Source: an uncultured Blastocatellia bacterium (GTDB taxonomy: Bacteria; Acidobacteriota; Blastocatellia; HR10). Taken from it: a DNA stretch of 64,000 nt. A program made the translations under genes and the position numbers. This document shows, one piece after another, positions 1 through 8,334 of this stretch (the first letter of the stretch is position 1; every line of letters starts with the position of its first letter). Location: NCBI GenBank assembly GCA_937934295.1, contig CALHAI010000002.1, positions 62,001 to 126,000 of the forward strand, read 5' to 3'. The notes under the pieces are model-generated. The model had not been told where the DNA came from. It saw only the letters and a list, made by a program, of their open reading frames with translations, and ran no database searches.

Positions 1-201
1 CGCCATGAGGTCCGACCTCACGCCGACACGCTGAGCCCCGCTAAGCAACGGCTAAGAGCGTAGAAGAAACCCCGCCGAAAGTCAACACATCACGGCACAC
101 AGCCGGAAAAACCTCGTTGGCGAACCATCTCCGCCGAGGCCTGAACCTGGTTTTCAAACGCCATTCAAATCAGTGATCTAGACATTGGTAAAATTTAATG
201 C

Positions 202-229
202 TTGACTTTTGGGTAAAATATAGTATACT
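202..229 (+). promoter_or_regulatory. Sigma70-type promoter upstream of the transposase remnant
   Basis: The -35 hexamer TTGACT (202-207) and the -10 hexamer TATACT (224-229) are separated by 16 bases. They lie in a strikingly AT-rich stretch (about 165-260) inside otherwise GC-rich DNA. A strong ribosome binding site, AAAGGAGGTGG, follows just before the ATG at 276. The rest of 1-275 holds no gene I can recognise. Confidence 0.6.
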
Positions 230-275
230 ATGCCGCTGTATTTGATCATAAACTGAAGCTTGATAAAGGAGGTGG

Positions 276-665
276 ATGATGATGCCGACTTTTGCCAGAC
301 AGCCGCTTCCTGAAGAGCGGAAGACATTGGAAGAGTGGATTAAGAACCCACCGTCACGCGATCACTACATTCGGGCCCGGATTGTGCTGCTTTCGGCTGA
401 TGGGCTTTCGGCACCGGATATCGCGCGGCGGATCGGACGACACGAGAGCCGTGTTCGAATGTGGATTCGACAGTTCAATCGCTTTGGGATCGAGGGCCTG
501 TACAGCGGCAAGCCACTGCCGAGTCGGGCCGAACTGGTCTCCAAATCCTCAGGGGATGAACAGCGTGAATCCTCGCGCCAATTCGATGATTCGCCTCAGC
601 GAAGGAGTTCTGGAGCCGGCAAGTGGATGTTCTACCCTGTACTTGGGCGCGCGGAAGGGGAGTGA
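276..665 (+). pseudogene. Truncated IS630-type transposase, N-terminal helix-turn-helix only
   Basis: Residues 8-85 match the start of IS630-family transposases: an LPEERKTLEEW opening, the RARIVLLSADGLS helix and the IARRIGRHESRVRMWIRQF recognition helix, then a GIEGLY linker. After about residue 87 the similarity stops. The DDE catalytic domain (normally some 250 further residues) is missing, and the reading frame continues as unrelated, Arg/Ser-rich sequence to a stop. Downstream DNA to about 729 is open in another frame but resembles no protein I know; it contains a short perfect hairpin (GGAGTG, three-base loop, CACTCC) at 659-673. The start is the first of three ATGs behind a strong ribosome binding site. 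It could instead be a small stand-alone helix-turn-helix protein, but the abrupt loss of similarity favours a decayed insertion sequence. Confidence 0.55.
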
Positions 666-732
666 CCCACTCCGTTTGGAGATGAGGAGACTCCTGCTCA
701 CTGAGGCCTCATTAGCGAAGGAGACTTAGGGC

Positions 733-761
733 TTTTTCGCCTCCTTGCTTGGTAGTATAAT
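733..761 (+). promoter_or_regulatory. Candidate promoter of the HU-like gene
   Basis: A perfect -10 hexamer TATAAT lies at 756-761. A weak -35 (TTTTTC, 733-738) stands 17 bases upstream. The predicted transcript starts about 70 bases before the HU-like start codon. The -10 is convincing and the -35 is not. Confidence 0.45.
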
Positions 762-838
762 CCACGTGGTCGAAAATTCTCGATGGGATGGGGCTTCCGC
801 GAGGGCTTGGAGCTCGTGGGAGCTCCCAAGGAGGCGAC

Positions 839-1186
839 ATGAAGAGAGGACTGACGAAGATGGAGCTAGCCGAGCATTTGGCTCAGAGGTTCGACCTGAG
901 CAAAACGATGGTCCGTCGGATTCTCGATGAATTGGAGACATTGGCGGCCGAGCAGGTGAGGACAAGGGGGATTTTCTCCCTACCGGGGATTGGCAAGCTC
1001 GTCCTCTCGCACCGGAGAGCGCGGACGGGGAGACATCCGAAGACGGGGGAGCCGATCGAGATTCCGGCGCGGGCGGTGCTGAAGTTTCGCATCGCGAGAA
1101 CCCTGAAGACGGCCATCTTGAGCGCATCGGGCGAAGCGCGCCAAGAAGAGTCGGCAGGGGCGGGCGAGGCTCTCCCGTCCACGTAG
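839..1186 (+). CDS. HU/IHF-family DNA-binding protein
   Basis: This 115-residue protein has the HU fold order: a two-helix N-terminal dimerisation part (LTKMELAEHLAQRF, LSKTMVRRILDELE) and then the beta-arm region, where GIFSLPGIGKLVL corresponds to the HU segment QLVGFGTFEV and RRARTGRHPKTGEPIEIP is the DNA-contacting arm with the IPA-type tip. It should bend and compact DNA as a dimer in the nucleoid. A Ser/Ala/Glu-rich tail of about 20 residues extends beyond the usual HU end. The ATG at 839 is preferred because AAGGAGG sits 5 bases upstream; an in-frame start at 788 lacks a ribosome binding site. It appears to be transcribed alone. Confidence 0.88.
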   Translation: MKRGLTKMELAEHLAQRFDLSKTMVRRILDELETLAAEQVRTRGIFSLPGIGKLVLSHRRARTGRHPKTGEPIEIPARAVLKFRIARTLKTAILSASGEARQEESAGAGEALPST

Positions 1187-1286
1187 CGCGCACCTCAGAG
1201 TCCCGATCGAAAAGTTTCCAAACTTTCTCAGTGCGTTCCCCGTCTTTCCGAGACGGATGTGGTGAGGTCAGATCAAGGAGGGGATT

Positions 1287-2831
1287 ATGCCGCTTGACGA
1301 GTACGACAAGATCGCCCACCTTCTCCGCCGGGCCGGCTTCACTGCTCACCCTGACGAACTGGACGCTGCGGCCGCACGGGGCCTTCAGGCGACGGTCGAG
1401 GATCTCTTGAACTTCGAGCGATTTCCCGATGTCTCGCCTGATCCGGAGATTCTCACAGCCTTAGACCTGCCTCAAAGCGACTTCAACCGGGACGACTTCC
1501 TGAACAAGCTGACGCGGTGGTGGCTTCATGTGATGGCGACGACGCCGCGCCCACTTCAAGAGAAGATGGTGCTCTTCTGGCACGGGCTCTTTGCGACGTC
1601 GGTCAGGGGCTTAGAGTTCTGGCAGCAGATATACCTGCAGAATGAGAACTTCCGGGGCAATTTCGATCCGGACACGGGGCAGCTTTTGAGGCCGGCACTG
1701 GGGAATCCATTCCCTGTGGGGAGCTTCCGCCGCATGTTGGAATACCTCTCCAAGGACCCGGCCATGCTCTATTGGCTCGACAACCAGTTCAACGTGAAGA
1801 AGAGCAGTGAGGTCGGCAGCAACGAGAACTACGCGCGCGAGCTGCACGAACTCTTCTCGATGGGCGTTGAGGATGTCGTGGCGAAGGTCCCCAACTACAC
1901 GGAGCGCGACATCCGACAAGCCTCGCGCGCGCTGACGGGATGGCGCGTGCTTCAGCGTGCGGCGGGCTTCACCTTTCCGCGCGTCTTCTCCTTCGACTCG
2001 GCGCGGCATGATTTCGGTCCCTATGAGCATTTGGGCAAGCGCGGCGGCACCAATGCCGATTTCATCTTCGACAACATCGTGCGGCATCGGAACCCCGGGC
2101 AGAAGCAGAGCGCCGTCGGGCGATTCCTCGGCTTTCGGCTCTTCCAGTTCTTCGGCTATGAGGATCCGGAGCCGGAGATCATCAACGCGCTGGCTGACGT
2201 CTTCGATGGCGCTTATGGGGAAGAGCCTTTCAACATCCGCAACATGCTGAGGGTGATCTTCACGCCGGGGAACCTCGTCTCCGAAGCCTTCTACTCGGAG
2301 CGAGCCTTTCGCGCGCGCGTCAAGAGTCCGACCGAGTATGTGGTGAGCCTTGTGCGCCTGCTCACGTTCAATCGCGCGACGGGCCGACCCGATGGTCTCT
2401 CGTCATCCCCGAATGTACGGCGCCTGGTGCAGAACGGGATGATCCAGATGGGGCAGCAGCTCTTCGCGCCTCCGGATGTGAGTGGCTGGCGGGAGGGCCT
2501 GGCGTGGATCTCGACGACCTCGATCCTGGCGCGCTTCAACTTCGCCAATGACATTCTGGCGCTTCAAGTCACCCAAGGAGGCATAGACCTGACGCGGCTC
2601 CTCGCGCAGGCGGGACTGCAGGAAGCCCTGCCGCAGCAGCGTTACGGCGAAGTCGTGGATTTCTTCGCCCGTCTGCTGTGGCCGAGTCCTCCTTCGGCCG
2701 ACGCCCGAGAAGCGCTCATCGCGTATCTGCAGGCGCCGATCCCGAACGCGAGCTCGAACGATGTCGGGAACCTGAAGATCCGCGGGTTGATCCACCTGAT
2801 GCTCGCGGCCCCGGACTTCCATTTGAGTTGA
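1287..2831 (+). CDS. DUF1800 family protein
   Basis: The 514-residue protein opens with a HLLRRAGFT motif, the usual start of DUF1800 proteins, and keeps the family's WWLHVMATTPRPLQEKMVLFWHG and NENYARELHELFSMG segments. The biochemical role of DUF1800 is unknown. In many bacteria the gene is directly followed by a DUF1501 gene, as here (10-base gap), so the two products probably act together, perhaps on an exported substrate. No signal peptide is visible although the partner has one. AGGAGGGGATT precedes the ATG. A short AT-rich palindrome (AAAGTTTCCAAACTTT, about 1209-1224) in the leader is unexplained. Confidence 0.85.
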   Translation: MPLDEYDKIAHLLRRAGFTAHPDELDAAAARGLQATVEDLLNFERFPDVSPDPEILTALDLPQSDFNRDDFLNKLTRWWLHVMATTPRPLQEKMVLFWHGLFATSVRGLEFWQQIYLQNENFRGNFDPDTGQLLRPALGNPFPVGSFRRMLEYLSKDPAMLYWLDNQFNVKKSSEVGSNENYARELHELFSMGVEDVVAKVPNYTERDIRQASRALTGWRVLQRAAGFTFPRVFSFDSARHDFGPYEHLGKRGGTNADFIFDNIVRHRNPGQKQSAVGRFLGFRLFQFFGYEDPEPEIINALADVFDGAYGEEPFNIRNMLRVIFTPGNLVSEAFYSERAFRARVKSPTEYVVSLVRLLTFNRATGRPDGLSSSPNVRRLVQNGMIQMGQQLFAPPDVSGWREGLAWISTTSILARFNFANDILALQVTQGGIDLTRLLAQAGLQEALPQQRYGEVVDFFARLLWPSPPSADAREALIAYLQAPIPNASSNDVGNLKIRGLIHLMLAAPDFHLS

Positions 2832-2841
2832 GGAGGCACGT

Positions 2842-4149
2842 ATGAACAAGACGACGCGTCGCGAGTTCATTAAAAAGAGCGGACTGACGGTGTTGAGTGT
2901 TGGCCTCAGCCAGCAGGTTTTCTGGCGCCATGTGCGCGCAGCCTCCGAGAGCGTCCTGACGCAGGCGGCGGCACTCAGCCCCGTGGATCGCGTCCTTGTT
3001 GTCATCCAAATGGATGGCGGGAACGATGGCCTGAACACGGTGATCCCTTTGAGCGGCTCAGCGGCCTCGCTCTACCGCCAGTATCGGCCGACGCTGGCCA
3101 TCCCGGAAGCGAACGTCCTGCCCCTTGGAACGGACGCGGCGGGGACGCTCATCGGGTTTCACCCGAATCTGCAGCTGTTGAAGGAACTCTACGCGCAAGG
3201 CCATGTCGCAGTCATTCAATCGGTCGGCTATCCGAATCCGAATCGCTCGCATTTCGCCTCGCAGGACATCTGGCACACGGCCGATCCGGAAGGTCGCAAG
3301 CGTACGGGCTGGCTCGGTGACTATCTGGATGTCGCCTTCCCTTCATCGGACAATCCCCTGCTGGCCGTCTCGCTGGCCGGGGCTCGGCTCCCGCTTATGC
3401 TTCGCGCTGAGCACGTGCTCGTGCCAGCCATAGGCAGCGTGGACAACTATCAATTCCGCACGCAGCCATCGGGCGACCACCAGAACAAGATGCGCGCATT
3501 TCTGGCTCTGAACCGGGAGACCGCTTCGGACCATCGTCTCCGCGAACAGATTCGACTCATCGCGCTTGATACTTACGAGAGCGTTGAGATGCTTCAATCC
3601 GGCATTCAGCGCTACACGGCTGATCCCACCATCGTGTACAATATGCAAAACCCCCTGGCGCGGGCCTTGCGACAGGTGGCGCAGATTTTGGCGGCGAAGC
3701 TCGGCACGCGCATCCTCTACGTGAGCCTCGGCGGCTTCGATACGCATCAATCGCAAGCAACGCCGCATGCGAACCTCCTCGCTCGTCTCTCGGAGGCCAT
3801 CGCCACATTCTATGCCGATCTCGTGCGCTTGGGGCAAGATGATCGCGTCCTGCTGATGACCTGGTCGGAGTTCGGCCGTAAGGTCGTTGAGAATGGAAAC
3901 CAAGGCACCGATCACGGGACCGTGGGCCCGCAGCTCCTCATCGGGACGCGCGTCAAGGGAGGGATCATTGGCGAACATCCGAGCTTGCGCGCGGAAGATT
4001 TGAACCCAGGATTGGGCGATCCGAAGTTCTCCGTTCAATCCCTCGACTTCCGCTCGACCTACGCGACGATCTTAGAGAAATGGTTCCTTGTGGATTCGCG
4101 GGAGATCCTGGGCGGCGCCTTCGAGCTGCTCGATGTCTTGCAGGGTTGA
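2842..4149 (+). CDS. DUF1501 family protein with Tat signal
   Basis: The 435-residue protein starts with a twin-arginine signal (TTRREFIKKSGLTVLSVGLS), predicting export in folded form by the Tat system. The body has the DUF1501 hallmarks, related to the alkaline phosphatase/sulfatase fold: VLVVIQMDGGNDGLNTVIP near residue 52, GGFDTHQSQ near 300 and WSEFGRKVVENGNQGTDHGT near 345, where Asp and His residues probably bind metal. No enzymatic activity is established for the family. It follows the DUF1800 gene by 10 bases with an AGGAGG site, so one transcript is likely. The gene for a CxxCH/Reeler protein starts 22 bases after it. Confidence 0.87.
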   Translation: MNKTTRREFIKKSGLTVLSVGLSQQVFWRHVRAASESVLTQAAALSPVDRVLVVIQMDGGNDGLNTVIPLSGSAASLYRQYRPTLAIPEANVLPLGTDAAGTLIGFHPNLQLLKELYAQGHVAVIQSVGYPNPNRSHFASQDIWHTADPEGRKRTGWLGDYLDVAFPSSDNPLLAVSLAGARLPLMLRAEHVLVPAIGSVDNYQFRTQPSGDHQNKMRAFLALNRETASDHRLREQIRLIALDTYESVEMLQSGIQRYTADPTIVYNMQNPLARALRQVAQILAAKLGTRILYVSLGGFDTHQSQATPHANLLARLSEAIATFYADLVRLGQDDRVLLMTWSEFGRKVVENGNQGTDHGTVGPQLLIGTRVKGGIIGEHPSLRAEDLNPGLGDPKFSVQSLDFRSTYATILEKWFLVDSREILGGAFELLDVLQG

Positions 4150-4171
4150 GGATTCCCTGGCCTTGCTCGAC

Positions 4172-5260
4172 ATGTACCGCTTCATGCCCGAGAGCTATGG
4201 ACCCCGCGGTCGAAGAGCTCTTACGCGCGCGTCGTATCTCTTCGCGTTCGTCTTCGGACCGCTCATCACGGGGCTTGTGGCCTTTGGCCTCTCGACCGGT
4301 CCACCGCCGGGATTCACTCAAGCCCCGGGCGAAGGTGTCTGTACGGAGTGCCACGATTCGTTTGGTGAAGAGACCAACCGAGGGCCGGGCGCGCTGACTC
4401 TTGAGCATCCGGCCCGCTATGAGCCTGGTCAGATCGTGACGATCGTCGTGAGGCTCCAACACGCGGGACAGCGCCGATGGGGATTTCAATTGACAGCGCT
4501 TACGACGGATACGTCCGAACCGGCTGGAGAACTGCTGGTCACCGATCCGCTTCACATGCAACGTATCCAAGGTCCAACCGGACGCCTGTACATCGAGCAC
4601 ACGCAGGAAGGGACCTTCGCCGGACAACGAGATCGAGCGCAATGGGTGGTCCCCTGGCGCGCGCCGGCGCAGGACCTCGGCCCGATCACGTTCTACGCGA
4701 CGGGGAATGCGGCCGACGGCGATGGAACGCGACTGGGTGATTGGATTTACTCGGCGGAATCGACCATCGCTCCCCCGTCCTATCCGACCGCGACACTGCG
4801 CTTCCCGCACGGCGGGGAGACATTTCGCCCCAACCAGCCGATCGTCATCCACTGGGAAGCGTCGTCCAATGCGACATCATTCGACGTGCTCTTCTTCCCG
4901 CACGCGGGCGCGCTGCCGCTTGCCATCGCCAGCGGACTTCCCGCCGAAGCGCGCAGCTTGTTGTGGATCCTCCCCGATATCTCGACCGAATCGGCGCGCC
5001 TGGCCGTCCTCGCCTTCAACGACGTCGGCTTCGCCCTGGCGGAGAGCAAGCCCTTTCGCATCGTGGCGTCACCGCCCCGACAGCCCGGAGACGTGAATGG
5101 CGATGGACGTCTCGATGGGCGAGACCTTCAGCTCTTGTTTCACATCCTCTTTGGGAAGGCGCGCCCTACGCCAATGGCTGATGTGAATGGGGATGGCGTG
5201 ATCAACTTTCAGGATGCGCTCCGACTGTTCGAACTTCTTTTGGAACAACGCCTGAGGTGA
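4172..5260 (+). CDS. Secreted CxxCH-Reeler-like protein with C-terminal dockerin-type repeats
   Basis: The protein has 362 residues. A hydrophobic segment near residues 22-42 looks like an uncleaved signal or anchor. It is followed by GVCTECHDSF, a c-type haem-binding CxxCH, and then a beta-rich domain (about 70-195) that resembles the Reeler/choice-of-anchor V domain. A second beta-sandwich (about 205-305) follows. The C-terminus holds two dockerin-like calcium-binding loops, DVNGDGRLDGRDLQ and DVNGDGVINFQDAL. The ATG at 4172 is chosen because earlier in-frame starts lie inside the DUF1501 gene. Gene order suggests co-expression with DUF1800 and DUF1501. Its role is unknown; a surface-bound electron-transfer or adhesion protein is possible. 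Confidence 0.7.
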   Translation: MYRFMPESYGPRGRRALTRASYLFAFVFGPLITGLVAFGLSTGPPPGFTQAPGEGVCTECHDSFGEETNRGPGALTLEHPARYEPGQIVTIVVRLQHAGQRRWGFQLTALTTDTSEPAGELLVTDPLHMQRIQGPTGRLYIEHTQEGTFAGQRDRAQWVVPWRAPAQDLGPITFYATGNAADGDGTRLGDWIYSAESTIAPPSYPTATLRFPHGGETFRPNQPIVIHWEASSNATSFDVLFFPHAGALPLAIASGLPAEARSLLWILPDISTESARLAVLAFNDVGFALAESKPFRIVASPPRQPGDVNGDGRLDGRDLQLLFHILFGKARPTPMADVNGDGVINFQDALRLFELLLEQRLR

Positions 5261-5353
5261 GTAAAAAGAGGATTTGAGGCCTCTCCCTCAGGCGTCACTC
5301 GGAGAGACCATTCGGATGCTCCCTCTTCTCCCGTGGTTACGGCGTGCGCCGGC

Positions 5354-5659
5354 TCATTCGGGCTTCGGCGAGTTCCACTTGGCTTGAAACTCCGCCGCCG
5401 AGAGCGCGTAGTAATCGGCGTTCTTCTCGATATAGAAGGCCCACTTCTCAGGGACCTCGTCGTTGGGGAAGATCGCCTCGACGGGACAGGCGGGCACACA
5501 GGCGCCGCAGTCGATGCATTCCTCCGGATTAATGTAGAGCTGCTCGACGATGTCGTACCCTGGCTCGTTCTTCCCCGGATGGATACAATCCACTGGGCAG
5601 ACATCCACGCACGCCGTATCCTTGGTGCCGATGCACGGTTCTGCAATCGTATACGCCAT
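5354..5659 (-). CDS. Seven-iron ferredoxin ([3Fe-4S][4Fe-4S])
   Basis: This 101-residue ferredoxin carries Cys9, Cys17, Cys21 and Cys25 and then Cys48, Cys51, Cys54 and Cys58. By family knowledge Cys9, 17 and 58 hold a 3Fe-4S cluster, and Cys21, 48, 51 and 54 a 4Fe-4S cluster. The sequence, including EECIDCGACVPACPVEAI and the VPEKW tail, is close to the Thermus/Azotobacter 7Fe type. It is a soluble electron carrier; its redox partner is not encoded nearby. The start at 5659 follows a GGAGGGAG ribosome binding site. It is convergent with the preceding gene and stands alone. Confidence 0.92.
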   Translation of the reverse strand: MAYTIAEPCIGTKDTACVDVCPVDCIHPGKNEPGYDIVEQLYINPEECIDCGACVPACPVEAIFPNDEVPEKWAFYIEKNADYYALSAAEFQAKWNSPKPE

Positions 5660-5841
5660 ACGGCTCCCTCCGCGCGATCGAAACTCGAAGCGTTCCCTTA
5701 TACCCGATTTCGCTCGGTCTGGCAAGGGTAATTTCGCTAGGGCTTCGAAACGTCGGCGATGGGGGAAGGCCTTTCGGAGAAAGCTCCTCCGATATGCTAC
5801 ACTAGCTCGCGAACGAACACTCCAATCAGGAGGTGGCGATC

Positions 5842-6267
5842 ATGAAGGGGATCGGGTGGATCGTGGTCGGGATGCTCGCCCTGGGTTCGCTGCTTGGCGC
5901 CTCACATCGCGCTGAGGCGCCGCGGCAACGCTCGAAGAAGGAGAACATGATCGAGATGGGGCAAGCCTATCGCGTCTTGCATAGCAAGATCTATACGGGT
6001 GCCGTCGAGGCGAAATTCACCGATGCCGATTTCCAGGAATTGAGCACACAAGCCGCGGCCCTCATTCGACTCGCTGAGGAATACGCGAAGTTGGAGGCGA
6101 ATGCCGACTTGGCGAACATCTCGCGCAATCTGGCGCGCGACACGCAGTCGGTGAAGAATCAGGCCGATCGGAAGGACGCGATGCTTGCCGTGATGCTCTT
6201 TGGACGCATCATCACTTACTGCGCCGAATGTCATTATCAAACCCGTTGGCCGGAGGTGACGAAGTGA
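5842..6267 (+). CDS. Exported cytochrome c'-like protein
   Basis: The 141-residue product has an N-terminal signal peptide (MKGIGWIVVGMLALGSLLGA) and is almost wholly helical. It ends with a single CxxCH haem-attachment motif (CAECH, Cys127-His131). A haem motif close to the C-terminus in a helical protein is the pattern of class II cytochromes c', which are four-helix bundles in the periplasm. The identity is inferred from this layout, not from strong sequence recognition. The ATG at 5842 has CAGGAGG eight bases upstream; a GTG at 5833 is less likely. Confidence 0.62.
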   Translation: MKGIGWIVVGMLALGSLLGASHRAEAPRQRSKKENMIEMGQAYRVLHSKIYTGAVEAKFTDADFQELSTQAAALIRLAEEYAKLEANADLANISRNLARDTQSVKNQADRKDAMLAVMLFGRIITYCAECHYQTRWPEVTK

Positions 6268-6316
6268 GGAAGGCGGAGAGCTGACCCGCGTGGTCGGTCT
6301 CAGGGGGAGTTGGCGC

Positions 6317-6345
6317 TTGACAGGCGCGCGCCCTTTGGACACAAT
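6317..6345 (+). promoter_or_regulatory. Candidate sigma70 promoter before the barrel gene
   Basis: A perfect -35 TTGACA (6317-6322) is followed after 17 bases by CACAAT (6340-6345), which matches the -10 consensus at four of six positions. It would give a leader of about 120 bases before the ATG at 6473. Confidence 0.4.
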
Positions 6346-6472
6346 CTCATCGGTTATGACGACCAACCGAAACCGAATGCCGTGCCCACTTTCCGTCTTC
6401 GCCAGGGACTTGTGCGAATATTTGCGCCAACGATCCCCTTGGGAACAAACGGGGATAGGGAGAGGAGGGAAT

Positions 6473-8137
6473 ATGTGGAGGTCGCCCATGGTTCTGATTC
6501 TGCTCCTCGCCTTTGGGAGCATGTCCGAGAGCGCACTTTCGCAAGCGCGCCCCCTTGGTGGGATCACGGGGCTCGTTCAGGATGAGGTGGGGAATCCGAT
6601 TATCGGAGCGATCGTTCGCTTGCTTCCGGTCGATGCCCCGGGTCAGCCCGTGAGGACCTTGCGCACGGACATGGAGGGGAAGTATCTGGCGAAGAAACTG
6701 GTGCCGGGAGTCTACCGCGTGCGCGCGGAAGCGCGAGGGTTTCTCCCCATGGCACAAGTCGTCGAGATCAAGCCGTATGTTCTCCTCAGCTTCGATTTCG
6801 AGTTGCGACGGACGGAGACGTTGGCCGAACGACGCGAGGATCGCGACGATTATCGATGGGCAGTCCGCGCCTCGCGCCGCCCGGTGCTCCGCTTCAATAA
6901 GAATGGAGAGGTCGAAGAGCACTTCACGGTTCGTCTTCCCGACAGGCGGTGGCGCGGACAGGCGATCGCCACCAGTGGTTTCCTTCATCCTCGGTCGAAC
7001 GGCGGTACGATGCGCCTCGCATTTCTGCAAGAGATCAGTCCCCGGCTCGAATTGGGAGTGGCGGCGCAGACGAATGGGCTTGGGGGGTATCCGGGGCGAT
7101 GGGAGATCGGCGTTCTCGCCAGACCGTCCGCGGTGCACCACCTGAGGACGGCGATCGCCATGACCGAGTGGCGCGCGGCTTCGAAAGCACCACGGGCGGT
7201 CGAAGCGCGACGTCTGGAGCTTCGAATCGCCGATCGGTGGCATCCTCTTCCTGAGCTCTCGCTTATCGGTGGGGTGGACGTGCAACGGACTACCGTTTGC
7301 GGCCGCACCGTTTGGGACGCGGCTCCGCGATTCGGTGTGCAATGGGACGCCACCGACCACATGCGCATCAAGGCGAATCTCCTCCCCTTCACCGCTCAAG
7401 ATGCGCAGGCCGATCTCACCTATGGGGGATGGATGTTTCCCGTTTCGTATCCGCCCCCACCTCAGGTTCGAAACAATGGCCGTGTCGGAGACAGAGGTCA
7501 TCATTGGCATATCGGCGTCGAGCGCACGCTTGGGGAGATGCAGGCGATCGAGATCGCCGTCTTCCAGAGCGCGATCCCCACAAGCGACACCTTTCCTTCT
7601 GTGCGAGAGGACCGCGACGGCGAATCCCAACGCGGCGTTCGCGTCCTCTATACGCGCTCCTTGGGAGGAGCGGTGAGGGCGACTGTCGGTTATGCGTTTG
7701 GCCATAGGCGACCCCATCCGGCCGAAGCGTTTGGAGCGATGGCTGAGGAGGACTTCCACCTGTTTGCCGGACGCGTGGATGCGATGCTCGTGCGCATGCG
7801 CACTCGGCTGGCCGCTCATTTTCGCGCGGGACGGGGATGGATGGGATCGGATCCGTTCTACAACCTCTCGCCAGAGGTCCTGTCGCTTCTGATCGCGCCG
7901 TCTTGGGAGAAGCTGACGGGAGAGGGCATCCCCAGCTTGCCGCTTCTGGACCCCGGGTTGACGTTGGTGATCGCGCAAGAGCTGCCGACCTTTGCCTTCC
8001 TGCCCGACCGATGGGAGGCGATCATCGAAGCGCACAACGTTATCGCGTGGGATCATACTTCCGGCACTGACGGGAATGCGCTCGTGCTCGTTCGCGCTCC
8101 GCGCTTGATCCGAGTCGGCCTCGCCGTGAGGTTCTGA
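6473..8137 (+). CDS. Carboxypeptidase-regulatory domain plus predicted outer-membrane beta-barrel protein
   Basis: The protein has 554 residues. A signal peptide (about 1-24) is followed by a carboxypeptidase-regulatory-like Ig fold (about 30-105; GITGLVQDEVGNPIIGAIV, LVPGVYRVRAEARGF). The remainder shows alternating amphipathic strands and ends in RLIRVGLAVRF, a terminal aromatic residue typical of outer-membrane barrels. The domain order recalls TonB-dependent receptors, but I see no plug domain and the length is short, so a porin-like or structural outer-membrane protein is more likely. The ATG at 6473 is chosen for the GAGAGGAGGG site just upstream and the signal peptide that follows; an earlier in-frame start at 6290 has no such support. 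Confidence 0.62.
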   Translation: MWRSPMVLILLLAFGSMSESALSQARPLGGITGLVQDEVGNPIIGAIVRLLPVDAPGQPVRTLRTDMEGKYLAKKLVPGVYRVRAEARGFLPMAQVVEIKPYVLLSFDFELRRTETLAERREDRDDYRWAVRASRRPVLRFNKNGEVEEHFTVRLPDRRWRGQAIATSGFLHPRSNGGTMRLAFLQEISPRLELGVAAQTNGLGGYPGRWEIGVLARPSAVHHLRTAIAMTEWRAASKAPRAVEARRLELRIADRWHPLPELSLIGGVDVQRTTVCGRTVWDAAPRFGVQWDATDHMRIKANLLPFTAQDAQADLTYGGWMFPVSYPPPPQVRNNGRVGDRGHHWHIGVERTLGEMQAIEIAVFQSAIPTSDTFPSVREDRDGESQRGVRVLYTRSLGGAVRATVGYAFGHRRPHPAEAFGAMAEEDFHLFAGRVDAMLVRMRTRLAAHFRAGRGWMGSDPFYNLSPEVLSLLIAPSWEKLTGEGIPSLPLLDPGLTLVIAQELPTFAFLPDRWEAIIEAHNVIAWDHTSGTDGNALVLVRAPRLIRVGLAVRF

Positions 8138-8190
8138 GCTCCGCCTGAATCGTCACTCATGAATAGTCCGACGCGGGGTCGCGCGGAGAC

Positions 8191-8227
8191 TTCCGAAAAT
8201 CTGGAAGGCGTTTCCGAAAAAATGGAA
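8191..8227. promoter_or_regulatory. Tandem TTCC-N8-GGAA boxes upstream of the sensor kinase gene
   Basis: TTCCGAAAATCTGGAA (8191-8206) and TTCCGAAAAAATGGAA (8212-8227) are imperfect palindromes whose starts are 21 bp apart, two helical turns. The same pair with the same 21-bp spacing occurs at 17052-17088. The sites lie about 100 bp upstream of a sigma54-like element, the usual place for enhancer-binding-protein sites. Confidence 0.7.
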
Positions 8228-8305
8228 GTTTCGCCAAGGCCGCATCGAGGACGACCTCTGAAGAACCAATTGAAAACTTAGCGCTTATTGTTCATCGCCT
8301 TGCTG

Positions 8306-8321
8306 CGGAACGCCATTTGCT
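8306..8321 (+). promoter_or_regulatory. Sigma54-like promoter of the sensor kinase gene
   Basis: GG (8307-8308) and GC (8319-8320) are separated by exactly ten bases, with TTGCT matching the -12 consensus; the -24 half (CGGAAC) deviates from TGGCAC. Transcription would start near 8332, only a few bases before the ATG at 8335, implying an almost leaderless mRNA or a start codon further downstream. Confidence 0.4.
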
Positions 8322-8334
8322 TGCATCAACAGCG

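Noticed and set aside
726-1349. 207-residue minus-strand frame across the HU-like gene
   Set aside because: Ser/Arg/Pro-rich shadow of the plus-strand gene and its flanks.
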